Shown in pieces: positions 31,968-39,975 of a DNA stretch of 64,000 nt. A model generated the notes under the pieces. That model searched no databases, was not told where the DNA came from, and was given only the letters and a program-made list of their open reading frames with translations. Made by a program: the position numbers and the translations under genes. Position 1 is the stretch's first letter. Every line of letters starts with the position of its first letter. The stretch comes from UBA7662 sp943369355 (lineage in GTDB: Bacteria; Bacteroidota; Bacteroidia; UBA7662), in NCBI GenBank assembly GCA_943369355.1, contig CALRMX020000003.1:186001-250000 (forward strand). Reading direction: 5' to 3'.

Positions 31968-32444
31968 TTATTCCCAATTATATATTTCTTTGAACTTCTT
32001 GTACTCTTCACGATTTTGCATGTAGAAAAGCATAAAGTCATCTAAATTAATTTTTGTTTTTAAATGACCCATATCTTCTCTCATCATTTTCATGAGGACA
32101 AAAAATGTTTTGAAATGATCTACGGAACCTTGATTATTCAGCTGAAGTAACCACTCTGTAAATTTCTTAAAAATTTTGTCTGGAGCATAAATAAACATTT
32201 CTTTTTTGACAGATAATAATTTTGTTAAAAGCTCCTTATCAGAGATTTTCCTTCCAAGTTTTTCGGAGCTTGATATGTCAAAGAGTATATAAATAAGTTC
32301 CGAGTACATTCTATACTTTCTTTCGGCTAATTGATTTTCAATATTTTTTATTTTGTCTTTCTGAAATTGCACTCTCCAAATTAAATATGAACTTAATGCT
32401 GTCATAATCAACAAGAGAATTTCTTTGAAAGGTAAAATTTCCAT
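31968..32444 (-). CDS. Small membrane-anchored protein of unknown function
   Basis: The protein has 158 residues. Residues 7-26 are a single membrane segment (ILLLIMTALSSYLIWRV), followed by a basic coiled region (Q-K-D-K-I-K-N-I-E-N-Q) and a helical cytoplasmic domain ending K-T-K-I-N-L-D-D-F-M-L-F-Y-M. I have seen this layout recur in Bacteroidetes accessory genes without a known function. The start at 32444 is preferred to one 46 codons upstream, because those codons translate through the hairpin-bearing spacer at 32470-32580. Confidence 0.6.
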   Translation of the reverse strand: MEILPFKEILLLIMTALSSYLIWRVQFQKDKIKNIENQLAERKYRMYSELIYILFDISSSEKLGRKISDKELLTKLLSVKKEMFIYAPDKIFKKFTEWLLQLNNQGSVDHFKTFFVLMKMMREDMGHLKTKINLDDFMLFYMQNREEYKKFKEIYNWE

Positions 32445-32536
32445 ATAATTTATTATTAGAATAGAGTTTGTATCATCTACAACTAACGATTTCTGACTTT
32501 GCACATGTCCTGTTAATGCGTGGTTCGTGCGGGTTT

Positions 32537-32565
32537 CCCTGCCTGACTGCGTCAAGCAGGCAGGG
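32537..32565. other. Perfect 9-bp hairpin in a cassette spacer
   Basis: CCCTGCCTG (32537-32545) pairs with CAGGCAGGG (32557-32565) around an 11-nt loop. The surrounding 378-bp gene-free stretch (32445-32822) also holds ACCCGCCTAACGCAAAACC, which looks like one arm of an attC-like site, but its partner arm is unclear. No T-run follows, so it is not a standard terminator. Confidence 0.4.
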
Positions 32566-32741
32566 GAGCACAAAACGGTCAACCAGCACTACACTTGAAT
32601 AGAAGCACAAAGCTCCAAGTTTGCACAGCCTGTACGTCTCCTGACGGATCACCCGCCTAACGCAAAACCCGTGTTACAAGCTGGCCTTTAATCTGTCGTT
32701 TTCGTGCTGTCCATTGTTTGAAATGTATTTTGTGCGTTGGC

Positions 32742-32808
32742 TTGGTGGCTCTTTAGGATTTTTTTAGCTTTGCTTAGTGCGTTGAAAAAAATACAAATGT
32801 GCCACCAA
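32742..32808. other. Long-loop inverted repeat and TGCGTTGGC copies after the STAND-like gene
   Basis: TTGGTGGC (32742-32749) is inverted as GCCACCAA (32801-32808), 51 bp apart. TGCGTTGGC flanks it at 32733-32741 and 32810-32818, and occurs again at 36669-36677, upstream of the gene. The structure sits 5 bp from the stop codon and may be a recombination site at the cassette end. Confidence 0.4.
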
Positions 32809-32822
32809 ATGCGTTGGCTGAT

Positions 32823-35800
32823 TTAGTATTCAAGTCTTCTTCGTTCTGCTTCTTCGTCCATTCTTTTTGCATCTTCTTCATAACTCTTTGCAAGATTTTC
32901 AAATATACTTGTTACCGAAGGAAACTTATTTTGGTGAGCTGTTGCAAGTTTTTGAAAGTAAGCGGTTTTAGCTCTTTCAATACCTCCACCGTCAAAAGGT
33001 CCTCTCGATGAAAAACTTCTTTTATTAGAGGTTGCGGAAGAAAAATTTTGATTCACACTATCCGACTTTAAGCTTTCTATCAAATCGCAAAGTTCGTCAG
33101 GTGGCCACATCTTGTCTTGTTCTTCTGGATATTGAGCCAAAACCTGTCCAATATAAATATCTGCGGCTTCTAATCGTCCATACTCGGCTGCTAATTCTCT
33201 TACTGTGTTCACCCAGTTTTTTAAAAAGACATAATCAATTTTTCCAGTTTCATCAACTCCTGGAATACTTTTCCAAGAATGGAGTAGTTCGTACGCTTGT
33301 CTTGCCCTAGCTTGCATTTGTTCGTCTGTAAGATCATTTTTCTGTTCTTCAATTTTGGTTTCATCATCTGGTTTGTAAATCCACTTTAAAACATCCATAA
33401 AGAAAACCGGATTCCTAGAAAGCTCGTCATGAAGACGTTTCGGTTTTTGATTGTTTCCATATGAGGCCAATAGAGGCAAAAACCACCATTCAAGTTGAAT
33501 AAGCGTACTAGGGGCAACATCATTTCTTTTATCAACGGTTTCGAAAAGTCTGTTCACTTCGTAGCCGTCTAAACGAACTTGTTCTTCTGATTTTTCAGTC
33601 CCTGCTCTTTTAAGTATTTCAACAATTATTTCGCTTGGGATTTCTTCAACGAAGTGAGAGCAAATATGAATTGCACTGAGAAACCTTTTATGCTCAATAA
33701 GTTTATTTAGTCCAAAGATTTTTTCCGTGGTATTTATTCCATAAAATCTTGGGTAGATGTTTTTCCAATACTCTCGAATAATTTCTTCGTTTGTTGTGTC
33801 AACAAAATTCCAAAGTTGCTGTGTTTGATTTAAAGGAAGTAAAATATTTGAAAGTGCAATATTACTGTAACCTAAAACTTTTAATTTTTCATATAAACTA
33901 AGAACCCAATCAAGACCATTCAAGAAAGATTTACGGAACACAAAATTCTGAATGAATCTCAAATCGGTGTTTTCTTTTGTCAAAAGTTCGCACAACTTAA
34001 TTATTTCCTCTTCTTCGCTTACAATGTAGCTCAAAATGTCGCCTAAAATCCAAGATTCTTTAACTGTAAAACTGAGTTCCATTATTTTATCTATTCCGTA
34101 TTTTTTATAAATTCCAGTTAGACCTTCAATCCTTTTGGCACGAATAAGTTGTTCTTGTTCATCATGTGAAATACTTTTATAAACGAAACCTTCTGGGAAT
34201 TGCGGCCAATGGTCATTAAACATCCAAATAGTACTATCAATTTCGTCTGTAGGTTTTAATGTCTCATATAGCTTTTCAAAGCTCACTAATTCACTTTCTG
34301 GTATTGCCCATTTAGCATCAGGGTGTGAACGATGTTCATATAGAGTTTTGCGGCAAGTATGCCATGCTAAATGTTCTATGTGTGTTACTTTTGGCAACAC
34401 ACTTTCTACAAAATTCAGTACTTTATCTCTATCCTGGTAAGACAATCTATCTGCAATATCAATAAGTTTCGAAAGTTTAACTTCACTGTAATCAAAAATC
34501 GAAATGAGCATATCTACAGCCGCAGAGTGTGTATCATAAATCTCATTCCATGTAATTGATTTTTCAGTTTCCAATTCAAACATTCTCCATCTAGTTTTAT
34601 GAGTAGGGAAAGCTACTCCACTAATAGTATCTGGAAGCATGCGAATAAGTATCGTCCACGCAATTTCTGGTTCTCTTTCGGAAATCAATTTTAAGACTTG
34701 AATTCTTTCGTCAAAAGATGCTAGTGTTTGAAAGTGCCATGTCTTAAAAATTTCAGATAGACTGTTTATCGGTCTGTTAGACAGACTACCTCCTGGGTCT
34801 ATTGCAGAAAGTCTTGCAAGAATCAATGATGTTCTTGATAAGTATTGAGGAAACCAAGCAAGATTTTCTAATGCCCATAGTAAACCTGTATGATAACTAT
34901 GTGCAGTTAGAAAACCTGGGTCTTCTTCAAACAAAGAAGCTATTGGCGACTCATCAATTCCAAGAAGTTTTTCAACTGCTTCTAAAAATGCTGTTGGAGA
35001 TGCTTCTGCTATTAAAGGCAATTTACTTTCAAACGACTTCCACATTTCAGGATTTTCTGTGCTTAAAAGTTCAGATACAATTTTGTCAACCCATAGTTCG
35101 GCTTTCAAAGGCAAGTCAAATTTTAATTTATCACCAAAAATTGATGTAAGTATTAGTGATTGAATTATGCCTTCTCTTATCCATTCTGAAAATGCTCTGT
35201 TTTTCCCATAAATGGACGCCATGTGCCTTTGTGAGGGTTCAAGCTGAAAAGCTGGATTTATTTCTAAAAGAATATCCTTTGATGATTTGTATAGTAAATC
35301 AAAATCATTGCGAGTCAAATTTTTTGAGGCGTTTGTCCATGCATCAAAAGGAGAAGTCAAACGCCAAGTGCCTCCAATTTTTACTATTGGTGAATCATGA
35401 GTATGAAGCCATCGAGTTAATTTTTTGGAATAATTTTCATAACTATCACCAGCGATTTGTGAAATTATTTTTCTGTCATTTTCAAATCTTTCATCCCATC
35501 TGCCAACTATCAAGGCGGGAATTATTTCAGAAACATTTTCAGGTAAAGCCCAAGCTGGTATTGTTCTTTCAAATTCAAGTTGTCGTCTTAAAACAGTAAT
35601 ATTCCTCGCTGATTCTTTTGAAAACCTTTCTGCAAATTCTATTGTCATGCCGATTTTTGTTAATGCAAAAACAAAAGAATCTCTTTCTATTTGAGGCAGA
35701 ATTATTTTATTAGTCCAGTTACTTGCAGAGTCTGCTCCTAATGGATAAATAACTGTGTGTCCTTTTTGGGCTGCTCGGTTTGCAACTCCAATATCTTCAA

Positions 35801-36608
35801 ATCTTGGAATAAGGATTAATGGTTTATCGTGAACAGTAAGCTCTCTGAAAGCATCAACGCTATCAACTATTATGCTTCTTGAAAAAAAATCTTCTTCGAT
35901 TTCAGGGTTGTCTTTTACACAAGAAATAATAAAAGCTAAAGATTCTTCTCTTGAAATTCCCTGAACAGCATAAACAGAAGGGCTTTTTAGCCCTTCTATT
36001 ACTTTTTTTTGTTGTTCGTTTCTTCCTCCTAAAAGGATTTCCGCATTCAGTTTAAACTTTGGTCCCGATGTCCATTCCTCCCAAAAATCATCTGTTGGTT
36101 GAATACCTTCAGATGGATATTTCCCAATGTGTTCTTTTTTAGCTAACCATGCACCAACTGTAGGTGCAAGTTCAATCCATTCTTCTAAAATTTCAGAGTT
36201 GATGACTCTAATATCTTTCCAAATTCCGTCCTTCTTTTTTTCATCAACCCAATCTACTCCATTTTGCCAAAGTCGTGGAGTTACAAAAATGAAAGTTGAT
36301 TCAGCGGGGTTGTAGCCTAATGGGTTTGAAGTTCTTTTTGCATAATCGTCATCAGCTTTTCCTTTTGGGTCTTTAGAAGTCCCAAATTCCCATAGCGAAA
36401 TTCCAGCAGGTAAATAATCTGTTTCTTCAGTTACCTCAAGAGTTCCATCCCAGCCACCTAGTACAACGCTTTCTCCCGAAGGGAATTTTATACTTTGAAT
36501 AGTTTTAGAAGTAGCTCTGATGAGCTTTCTTACTAATAGAGGAAGTGTTTCTTGGCAATCTCTTCTGTTTGCCCAATTTCTTAAATTAGTTGAATCAATC
36601 CATTTCAT
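32823..36608 (-). CDS. STAND-like multidomain protein, candidate anti-phage effector
   Basis: The protein has 1,261 residues and starts MKWIDSTNLRNWANRRDC. Residues 40-95 have a possible divergent PD-(D/E)XK layout: GGWDG (D54), ISLWEFGTSK (E74), GKADDDYAKR (K84). Residues ~205-270 look like a degraded P-loop NTPase: VYAVQGISREES where Walker A should be (no GKT/S), and PLILIPRFED as a Walker B-like strand. Helical, tryptophan-rich repeats fill the rest, as in STAND sensors. The C-terminus is rich in charged helices. This organisation recalls Avs-type nuclease-STAND defence proteins, but I do not know a named system for it. ATG at 36608 is used; it lies 28 nt after a good promoter. Function is inferred. 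Confidence 0.75.
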   Translation of the reverse strand: MKWIDSTNLRNWANRRDCQETLPLLVRKLIRATSKTIQSIKFPSGESVVLGGWDGTLEVTEETDYLPAGISLWEFGTSKDPKGKADDDYAKRTSNPLGYNPAESTFIFVTPRLWQNGVDWVDEKKKDGIWKDIRVINSEILEEWIELAPTVGAWLAKKEHIGKYPSEGIQPTDDFWEEWTSGPKFKLNAEILLGGRNEQQKKVIEGLKSPSVYAVQGISREESLAFIISCVKDNPEIEEDFFSRSIIVDSVDAFRELTVHDKPLILIPRFEDIGVANRAAQKGHTVIYPLGADSASNWTNKIILPQIERDSFVFALTKIGMTIEFAERFSKESARNITVLRRQLEFERTIPAWALPENVSEIIPALIVGRWDERFENDRKIISQIAGDSYENYSKKLTRWLHTHDSPIVKIGGTWRLTSPFDAWTNASKNLTRNDFDLLYKSSKDILLEINPAFQLEPSQRHMASIYGKNRAFSEWIREGIIQSLILTSIFGDKLKFDLPLKAELWVDKIVSELLSTENPEMWKSFESKLPLIAEASPTAFLEAVEKLLGIDESPIASLFEEDPGFLTAHSYHTGLLWALENLAWFPQYLSRTSLILARLSAIDPGGSLSNRPINSLSEIFKTWHFQTLASFDERIQVLKLISEREPEIAWTILIRMLPDTISGVAFPTHKTRWRMFELETEKSITWNEIYDTHSAAVDMLISIFDYSEVKLSKLIDIADRLSYQDRDKVLNFVESVLPKVTHIEHLAWHTCRKTLYEHRSHPDAKWAIPESELVSFEKLYETLKPTDEIDSTIWMFNDHWPQFPEGFVYKSISHDEQEQLIRAKRIEGLTGIYKKYGIDKIMELSFTVKESWILGDILSYIVSEEEEIIKLCELLTKENTDLRFIQNFVFRKSFLNGLDWVLSLYEKLKVLGYSNIALSNILLPLNQTQQLWNFVDTTNEEIIREYWKNIYPRFYGINTTEKIFGLNKLIEHKRFLSAIHICSHFVEEIPSEIIVEILKRAGTEKSEEQVRLDGYEVNRLFETVDKRNDVAPSTLIQLEWWFLPLLASYGNNQKPKRLHDELSRNPVFFMDVLKWIYKPDDETKIEEQKNDLTDEQMQARARQAYELLHSWKSIPGVDETGKIDYVFLKNWVNTVRELAAEYGRLEAADIYIGQVLAQYPEEQDKMWPPDELCDLIESLKSDSVNQNFSSATSNKRSFSSRGPFDGGGIERAKTAYFQKLATAHQNKFPSVTSIFENLAKSYEEDAKRMDEEAERRRLEY

Positions 36609-36635
36609 ATTGTACTGTATTGTTGTGTGGTTGGG

Positions 36636-36667
36636 CAAAATTAAATGTGGTGTTTTTGTGTCGGCAA
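36636..36667 (-). promoter_or_regulatory. Promoter of the STAND-like gene
   Basis: On the minus strand TTG (36667-36665) and TAATTTTG (36643-36636) are separated by 21 bp, a good match to the Bacteroidetes -33/-7 promoter (TTG, TAnnTTTG). The start codon follows 27 nt after the -7 box. Confidence 0.6.
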
Positions 36668-36728
36668 GTGCGTTGGCAAAACACCTCTTTTAATTTTGCG
36701 AAGGGTTGGCTTTCGAGATGTTTTTTCT

Positions 36729-36930
36729 GTCGGTTCATTGTTGCACTGTCGGTTTTTAGGCTTGCTTGTAACTTGTTTATTGGCGAAGCTTTCTATCGCT
36801 TATACGCCCAAGTCAGGTGCAAAAGCGATGTTTTGTTTCGTACAGCAATGTAACAAACGGCATACAAAGTACAAAACACAATCGACGAATTGGGCTCCCC
36901 CAAACACGCGCAAAGCGCAGCTCAGCCGGG
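36729..36930. repeat. Upstream element, long copy 3 at the island edge
   Basis: About 200 bp aligning with copy 2: GTCGGTTCATTGTTGCACTG, ACTTGTTTATTGGCGAAGCT, CGCTTATACGCCCAAGTCAG, GCAATGTAACAAACGGCATA, CAAAGTACAAAACACAATCG, AAACACGCG. It is a direct repeat of copy 2 across 6.7 kb. It lies exactly where the AT-rich island gives way to GC-rich core genes. Confidence 0.85.
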
Positions 36931-36983
36931 CTGCGTAAACGCCGCGGACTGCATTAACCTAAAAGTTGATGTTCTAGGCGCGT

Positions 36984-37373
36984 TTAGGCGCTTTCGTAAA
37001 ATTCAATGGGCAATCCGTCGGGGTCGGCGGTAAAGAAAAATCGTTGGTGGGTGTACGGGTCGGTACGGATGGGTTCGTGGGGGATGCCCGCTTGCTGTAG
37101 CCGGGTGGCGGCCTCTTCGAGTTCCGCTACGGCAAAGGCCAGGTGCCGAAGGCCTGCGGCTTCGGGATAAGATGGCCGCGCAGGGGGATTGGGAAACGAA
37201 AACAACTCGATGCAATACACGCCGTTCAGCGCCAAATCGGCCTTCCACGACTGGCGCTGTGGGCGGTAATGTTCGGCCAACAGGGCCAGGCCCAACACCT
37301 GGGTGTAAAAGTGTTTACTGCGTTCGTAGTCGCTGCACAGGATGGCGATGTGGTGTATGCCTTCAATGCGCAT
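36984..37373 (-). CDS. VOC family protein (YaeR/GloA2-like)
   Basis: The protein has 129 residues. Typical VOC segments are present: HHIAILCSDYERSKHFYTQVLG at the N-terminus, W-K-A-D-L-A-L-N-G-V-Y-C-I-E-L-F-S-F-P-N-P-P in the middle, G-L-R-H-L-A-F-A-V, and F-F-T-A-D-P-D-G-L-P-I-E-F-Y-E at the end. The H...E...H...E metal-ligand positions are all occupied. The subgroup resembles YaeR-type putative lyases of unknown substrate. It is the first core gene right of the island, GC-rich, and overlaps the glycosyltransferase stop by 11 bp, so the two are co-transcribed. Confidence 0.9.
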   Translation of the reverse strand: MRIEGIHHIAILCSDYERSKHFYTQVLGLALLAEHYRPQRQSWKADLALNGVYCIELFSFPNPPARPSYPEAAGLRHLAFAVAELEEAATRLQQAGIPHEPIRTDPYTHQRFFFTADPDGLPIEFYESA

Positions 37374-38181
37374 ACTTCAGCCATTTATCGATGCCATTCG
37401 CCACGCGAGCCTCCTGCGGATGTGCCATCTTTCGACGACTGCTTTCGTCGTGCGGCACCGGCTTGCTGTGGTGGAATTGATGGTATTGCAGGGCCTCGTA
37501 GGTGAGCCGATGAATGGGATATCCCTTCAACACAAAACGGGCGCTGAGGTTGATGTCTTCCATGCCGCGGCCGAGGATGTCTTCGTCGTAGCCATTCACC
37601 GCCACAAAATCTGCCTTAAACAAAGAGAAGTTGGAGCCAAACGCCCAATAGGGCTTGCGGCTCAGGCGCAAAAAAGGAAACAACCAGGGCAGGTAAAACC
37701 CCCGTTTGTGTTTGCCGTCTTCGGTCTTGCCCCACCAAAAGCTCAGTTTTTCAAACGCACCGCTGGTGATGTGCGCATCGGTGAGCTGCTGCGTGCGCGT
37801 TTCGCCCAGCAGTATGCGCCTACCGCTGAGCACGGCCCCCTGCTGCCGGCGGGCATAATGGCGTGCCACAAAATGGCGATGTGCCAGGCAGTCGGCATCC
37901 AAAAAGAGCAAATAATCGCCTTTGGCGGCCACCACGGCGCGGTTTACGATGATGGTCTTACGGAAGCCATCGTCGTCGTGTAAAATATGCTGCAGGCCGT
38001 GGGCAAAACGCCCCTGGAACGACTCGGCCAGCGCGGCCATCTCGGGTCCGGAGCCGTCGTCGGCCAAAACCACTTCAAAATTGGTAAACGACTGCCTGGT
38101 GAGGCTGAGCAGGGTACGTTGGAGCAGGGCATACTGTCGGTAGCAGGCAATGACCACCGATACGGCAGGAGTATCTTTCAC
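37363..38181 (-). CDS. Family 2 glycosyltransferase
   Basis: The protein has 272 residues. The GT-A fold is shown by V-S-V-V-I-A-C-Y-R-Q at the N-terminus, V-V-L-A-D-D-G-S-G near residue 37, the F-L-D-A-D-C (DxD) motif near 93, and the C-terminal galactosyltransferase-like G-R-G-M-E-D-I-N-L-S-A-R. It transfers a sugar from a nucleotide donor, probably to a surface glycan. The start codon is GTG at 38181, directly before the conserved N-terminus. It diverges from xseA (gap 87 bp). Confidence 0.9.
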   Translation of the reverse strand: MKDTPAVSVVIACYRQYALLQRTLLSLTRQSFTNFEVVLADDGSGPEMAALAESFQGRFAHGLQHILHDDDGFRKTIIVNRAVVAAKGDYLLFLDADCLAHRHFVARHYARRQQGAVLSGRRILLGETRTQQLTDAHITSGAFEKLSFWWGKTEDGKHKRGFYLPWLFPFLRLSRKPYWAFGSNFSLFKADFVAVNGYDEDILGRGMEDINLSARFVLKGYPIHRLTYEALQYHQFHHSKPVPHDESSRRKMAHPQEARVANGIDKWLKYAH

Positions 38182-38268
38182 GCTACAAAACTACAAAGGC
38201 GGCGGTGGAAAAAAAGAAAAGGCACAAAGCAGTGGCAGGGCCTGTGCAACGCTTAAATTCGTAGCCCC

Positions 38269-39387
38269 ATGCAGCAGCAGTTTACGGTACGACAGCTCAA
38301 CCAGCTGGTGAAAACCTTGTTGGAATCGGCTCCCTTTCTCCGCCAGATACAGGTGAAGGGCGAGATCAGCAACCTCACGCGCCACAGCTCGGGCCACTAC
38401 TACTTCTCGCTCAAGGACGAGGAGAGCCAGGTGAGCTGTGTGCTTTTCCGTGCCCAGGCCGCCGCGCTGCCCTTCGAGCCCGAAGCCGGCGACAAGGTGG
38501 TGGCCACTGCCGACATCAGCGTTTACCTGCCCCGCGGCAACTACCAGCTGCTGGTCAGCGCCCTCGAAAAAGAAGGCCTCGGCGAGCTGTACCTCCGTTT
38601 TGTGCAGCTCAAAAACAAGCTGGCCGCCGAGGGGCTGTTCGATGCTGCCCGCAAGCAGCCGCTACCCCGTTTCCCGAAGGTGATCGGGGTGGTTACCTCG
38701 CCCACCGGCGCGGTGATTCGCGACATCCAGCATACCCTCAGCCGGCGTTACCCCGCCGTGCAGCTGCTGCTGGCCCCCTCCAGGGTGCAGGGCAACGAAG
38801 CCGTCGCCGAGCTGCTGGCCGCGCTGCACAGCCTCGACGCCCGCCCCGAGGTAGACCTCATCGTGCTGGCCCGTGGCGGTGGCAGCCTCGAAGACCTGTG
38901 GTGCTTCAACGACGAGCGGCTAGTACGTGCCGTAGCCACCCTGCGCAAGCCCATCATCTCGGCCATCGGCCACGAAACCGACTTTACGCTGGTAGACTTC
39001 GCGGCCGACCTCCGCGCGCCTACGCCCACGGCCGCCGCCGAGCTGAGTGTCCCCGACCGTGGGGAGCTGCTCGCTCAGCTCGACGAACTGGAGCAGCGCC
39101 TCGCCAAAAACCTGCGCGCCGTGCTGTGGAGCTACCAGCAGTATACCGACGAGCTTGCCGACAAAGCCGCCAACGCCCTCCGGCAGCAGCTGCGCCGGCA
39201 AAAACAACAGCTCGAAGGCGAGGCCAGCCGCCTCACCGCCCTCGACTACCGCTCGGTGCTACGCCGCGGCTTCAGCATCACCGAAATCGACGGCCAGCGC
39301 CTCACCAGCGTGCAGCAGGCCGCCAAAGGCAAAAAACTAAGCAGCTGGGTGGCCGACGGCCGCGTGAACAGCACCATCGACGAATAA
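38269..39387 (+). CDS. xseA: Exodeoxyribonuclease VII large subunit
   Basis: The protein has 372 residues, shorter than E. coli XseA (about 456) because the C-terminal coiled coil is reduced. It has an N-terminal OB-fold (F-T-V-R-Q-L-N-Q-L-V, G-E-I-S-N-L, G-H-Y-Y-F-S-L-K-D) and the catalytic domain with V-I-G-V-V-T-S-P-T-G-A-V-I-R-D, L-A-R-G-G-G-S-L-E-D-L-W-x-F-N-D, I-S-A-I-G-H-E-T-D and R-A-P-T-P-T-A-A-A-E. With XseB it degrades single-stranded DNA in both directions into oligonucleotides. xseB follows after 4 bp. GC content is high. Confidence 0.97.
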   Translation: MQQQFTVRQLNQLVKTLLESAPFLRQIQVKGEISNLTRHSSGHYYFSLKDEESQVSCVLFRAQAAALPFEPEAGDKVVATADISVYLPRGNYQLLVSALEKEGLGELYLRFVQLKNKLAAEGLFDAARKQPLPRFPKVIGVVTSPTGAVIRDIQHTLSRRYPAVQLLLAPSRVQGNEAVAELLAALHSLDARPEVDLIVLARGGGSLEDLWCFNDERLVRAVATLRKPIISAIGHETDFTLVDFAADLRAPTPTAAAELSVPDRGELLAQLDELEQRLAKNLRAVLWSYQQYTDELADKAANALRQQLRRQKQQLEGEASRLTALDYRSVLRRGFSITEIDGQRLTSVQQAAKGKKLSSWVADGRVNSTIDE

Positions 39388-39391
39388 GACT

Positions 39392-39592
39392 ATGGCTCGA
39401 AAAAAAAATACCACCGGCGGATTTGAAGAAAAACTCAACCGCATCCGCGAACTCGCCGACAAACTCCAGCACGAGGAACTCGGCCTCGACGAAAGTATGG
39501 CCCTCTTCACCGAAGCCGATACGCTGGTGAAAGAATGCCGCGAATTCCTCGAAACCGCCGAGCTACGCATCGAAAAGCTCATCGCCTCATGA
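39392..39592 (+). CDS. xseB: Exodeoxyribonuclease VII small subunit
   Basis: The protein has 66 residues, the normal family length. F-E-E-K-L-N-R-I-R-E-L, E-L-G-L-D-E-S-M-A-L-F and C-R-E-F-L-E-T-A-E match the helical XseB fold. It forms the Exo VII complex with XseA. It sits 4 bp after xseA, and its stop overlaps the next start as ATGA. Confidence 0.95.
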   Translation: MARKKNTTGGFEEKLNRIRELADKLQHEELGLDESMALFTEADTLVKECREFLETAELRIEKLIAS

Positions 39593-39975
39593 GTACCGCC
39601 GGCCTCGTACCACAACTGCCCGACGGCTACGACCCCAACCAAGGCATTGGCCGGGAAACGGTGGAGCAAATCCGGCGCGACTTTGCCCGCAACGGACTGG
39701 AGCTGCAGCTGCCCGTGGGCGACGACCCCGATTTTGAGCTGCTGTGTAATGAGCTGGCAGAGGTGGTAGACTGGCTGCTGGCCAACGACCAGGCGCGTTT
39801 TATGCAGCTGCTGTACCGCATCGACATTGGCGAGCAGCTGGTACGCCGGGCCATGGACGACAGCGGCGAACGCACCGTACCGCAGAAATTGGGCGCCCTC
39901 ATCGTACGCCGCGAGACCCAAAAGGTGCTCATCCGGCGGCATTTTAGTTCAGCAGGAAGCTCTTCTTCAGAATAA
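39589..39975 (+). CDS. Hypothetical cytoplasmic protein, 128 residues
   Basis: No family recognised with certainty. The start ATG at 39589 overlaps the xseB stop (ATGA), so it belongs to the xse operon. The protein is acidic and helical (VEQIRRDFARNGLELQLP; ELAEVVDWLLAND; RFMQLLYRIDIGEQLVRRAM; KLGALIVRRETQKVLIRRHF), a pattern seen in small Bacteroidetes proteins encoded beside xseB. The 3' end overlaps the convergent LysE gene by 32 bp. Confidence 0.75.
   Translation: MSTAGLVPQLPDGYDPNQGIGRETVEQIRRDFARNGLELQLPVGDDPDFELLCNELAEVVDWLLANDQARFMQLLYRIDIGEQLVRRAMDDSGERTVPQKLGALIVRRETQKVLIRRHFSSAGSSSSE

Noticed and set aside
32445..32582. 46-codon N-terminal extension of the small membrane protein
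   Set aside because: It translates through a hairpin-bearing spacer and places polar, Cys-containing residues before the membrane anchor.
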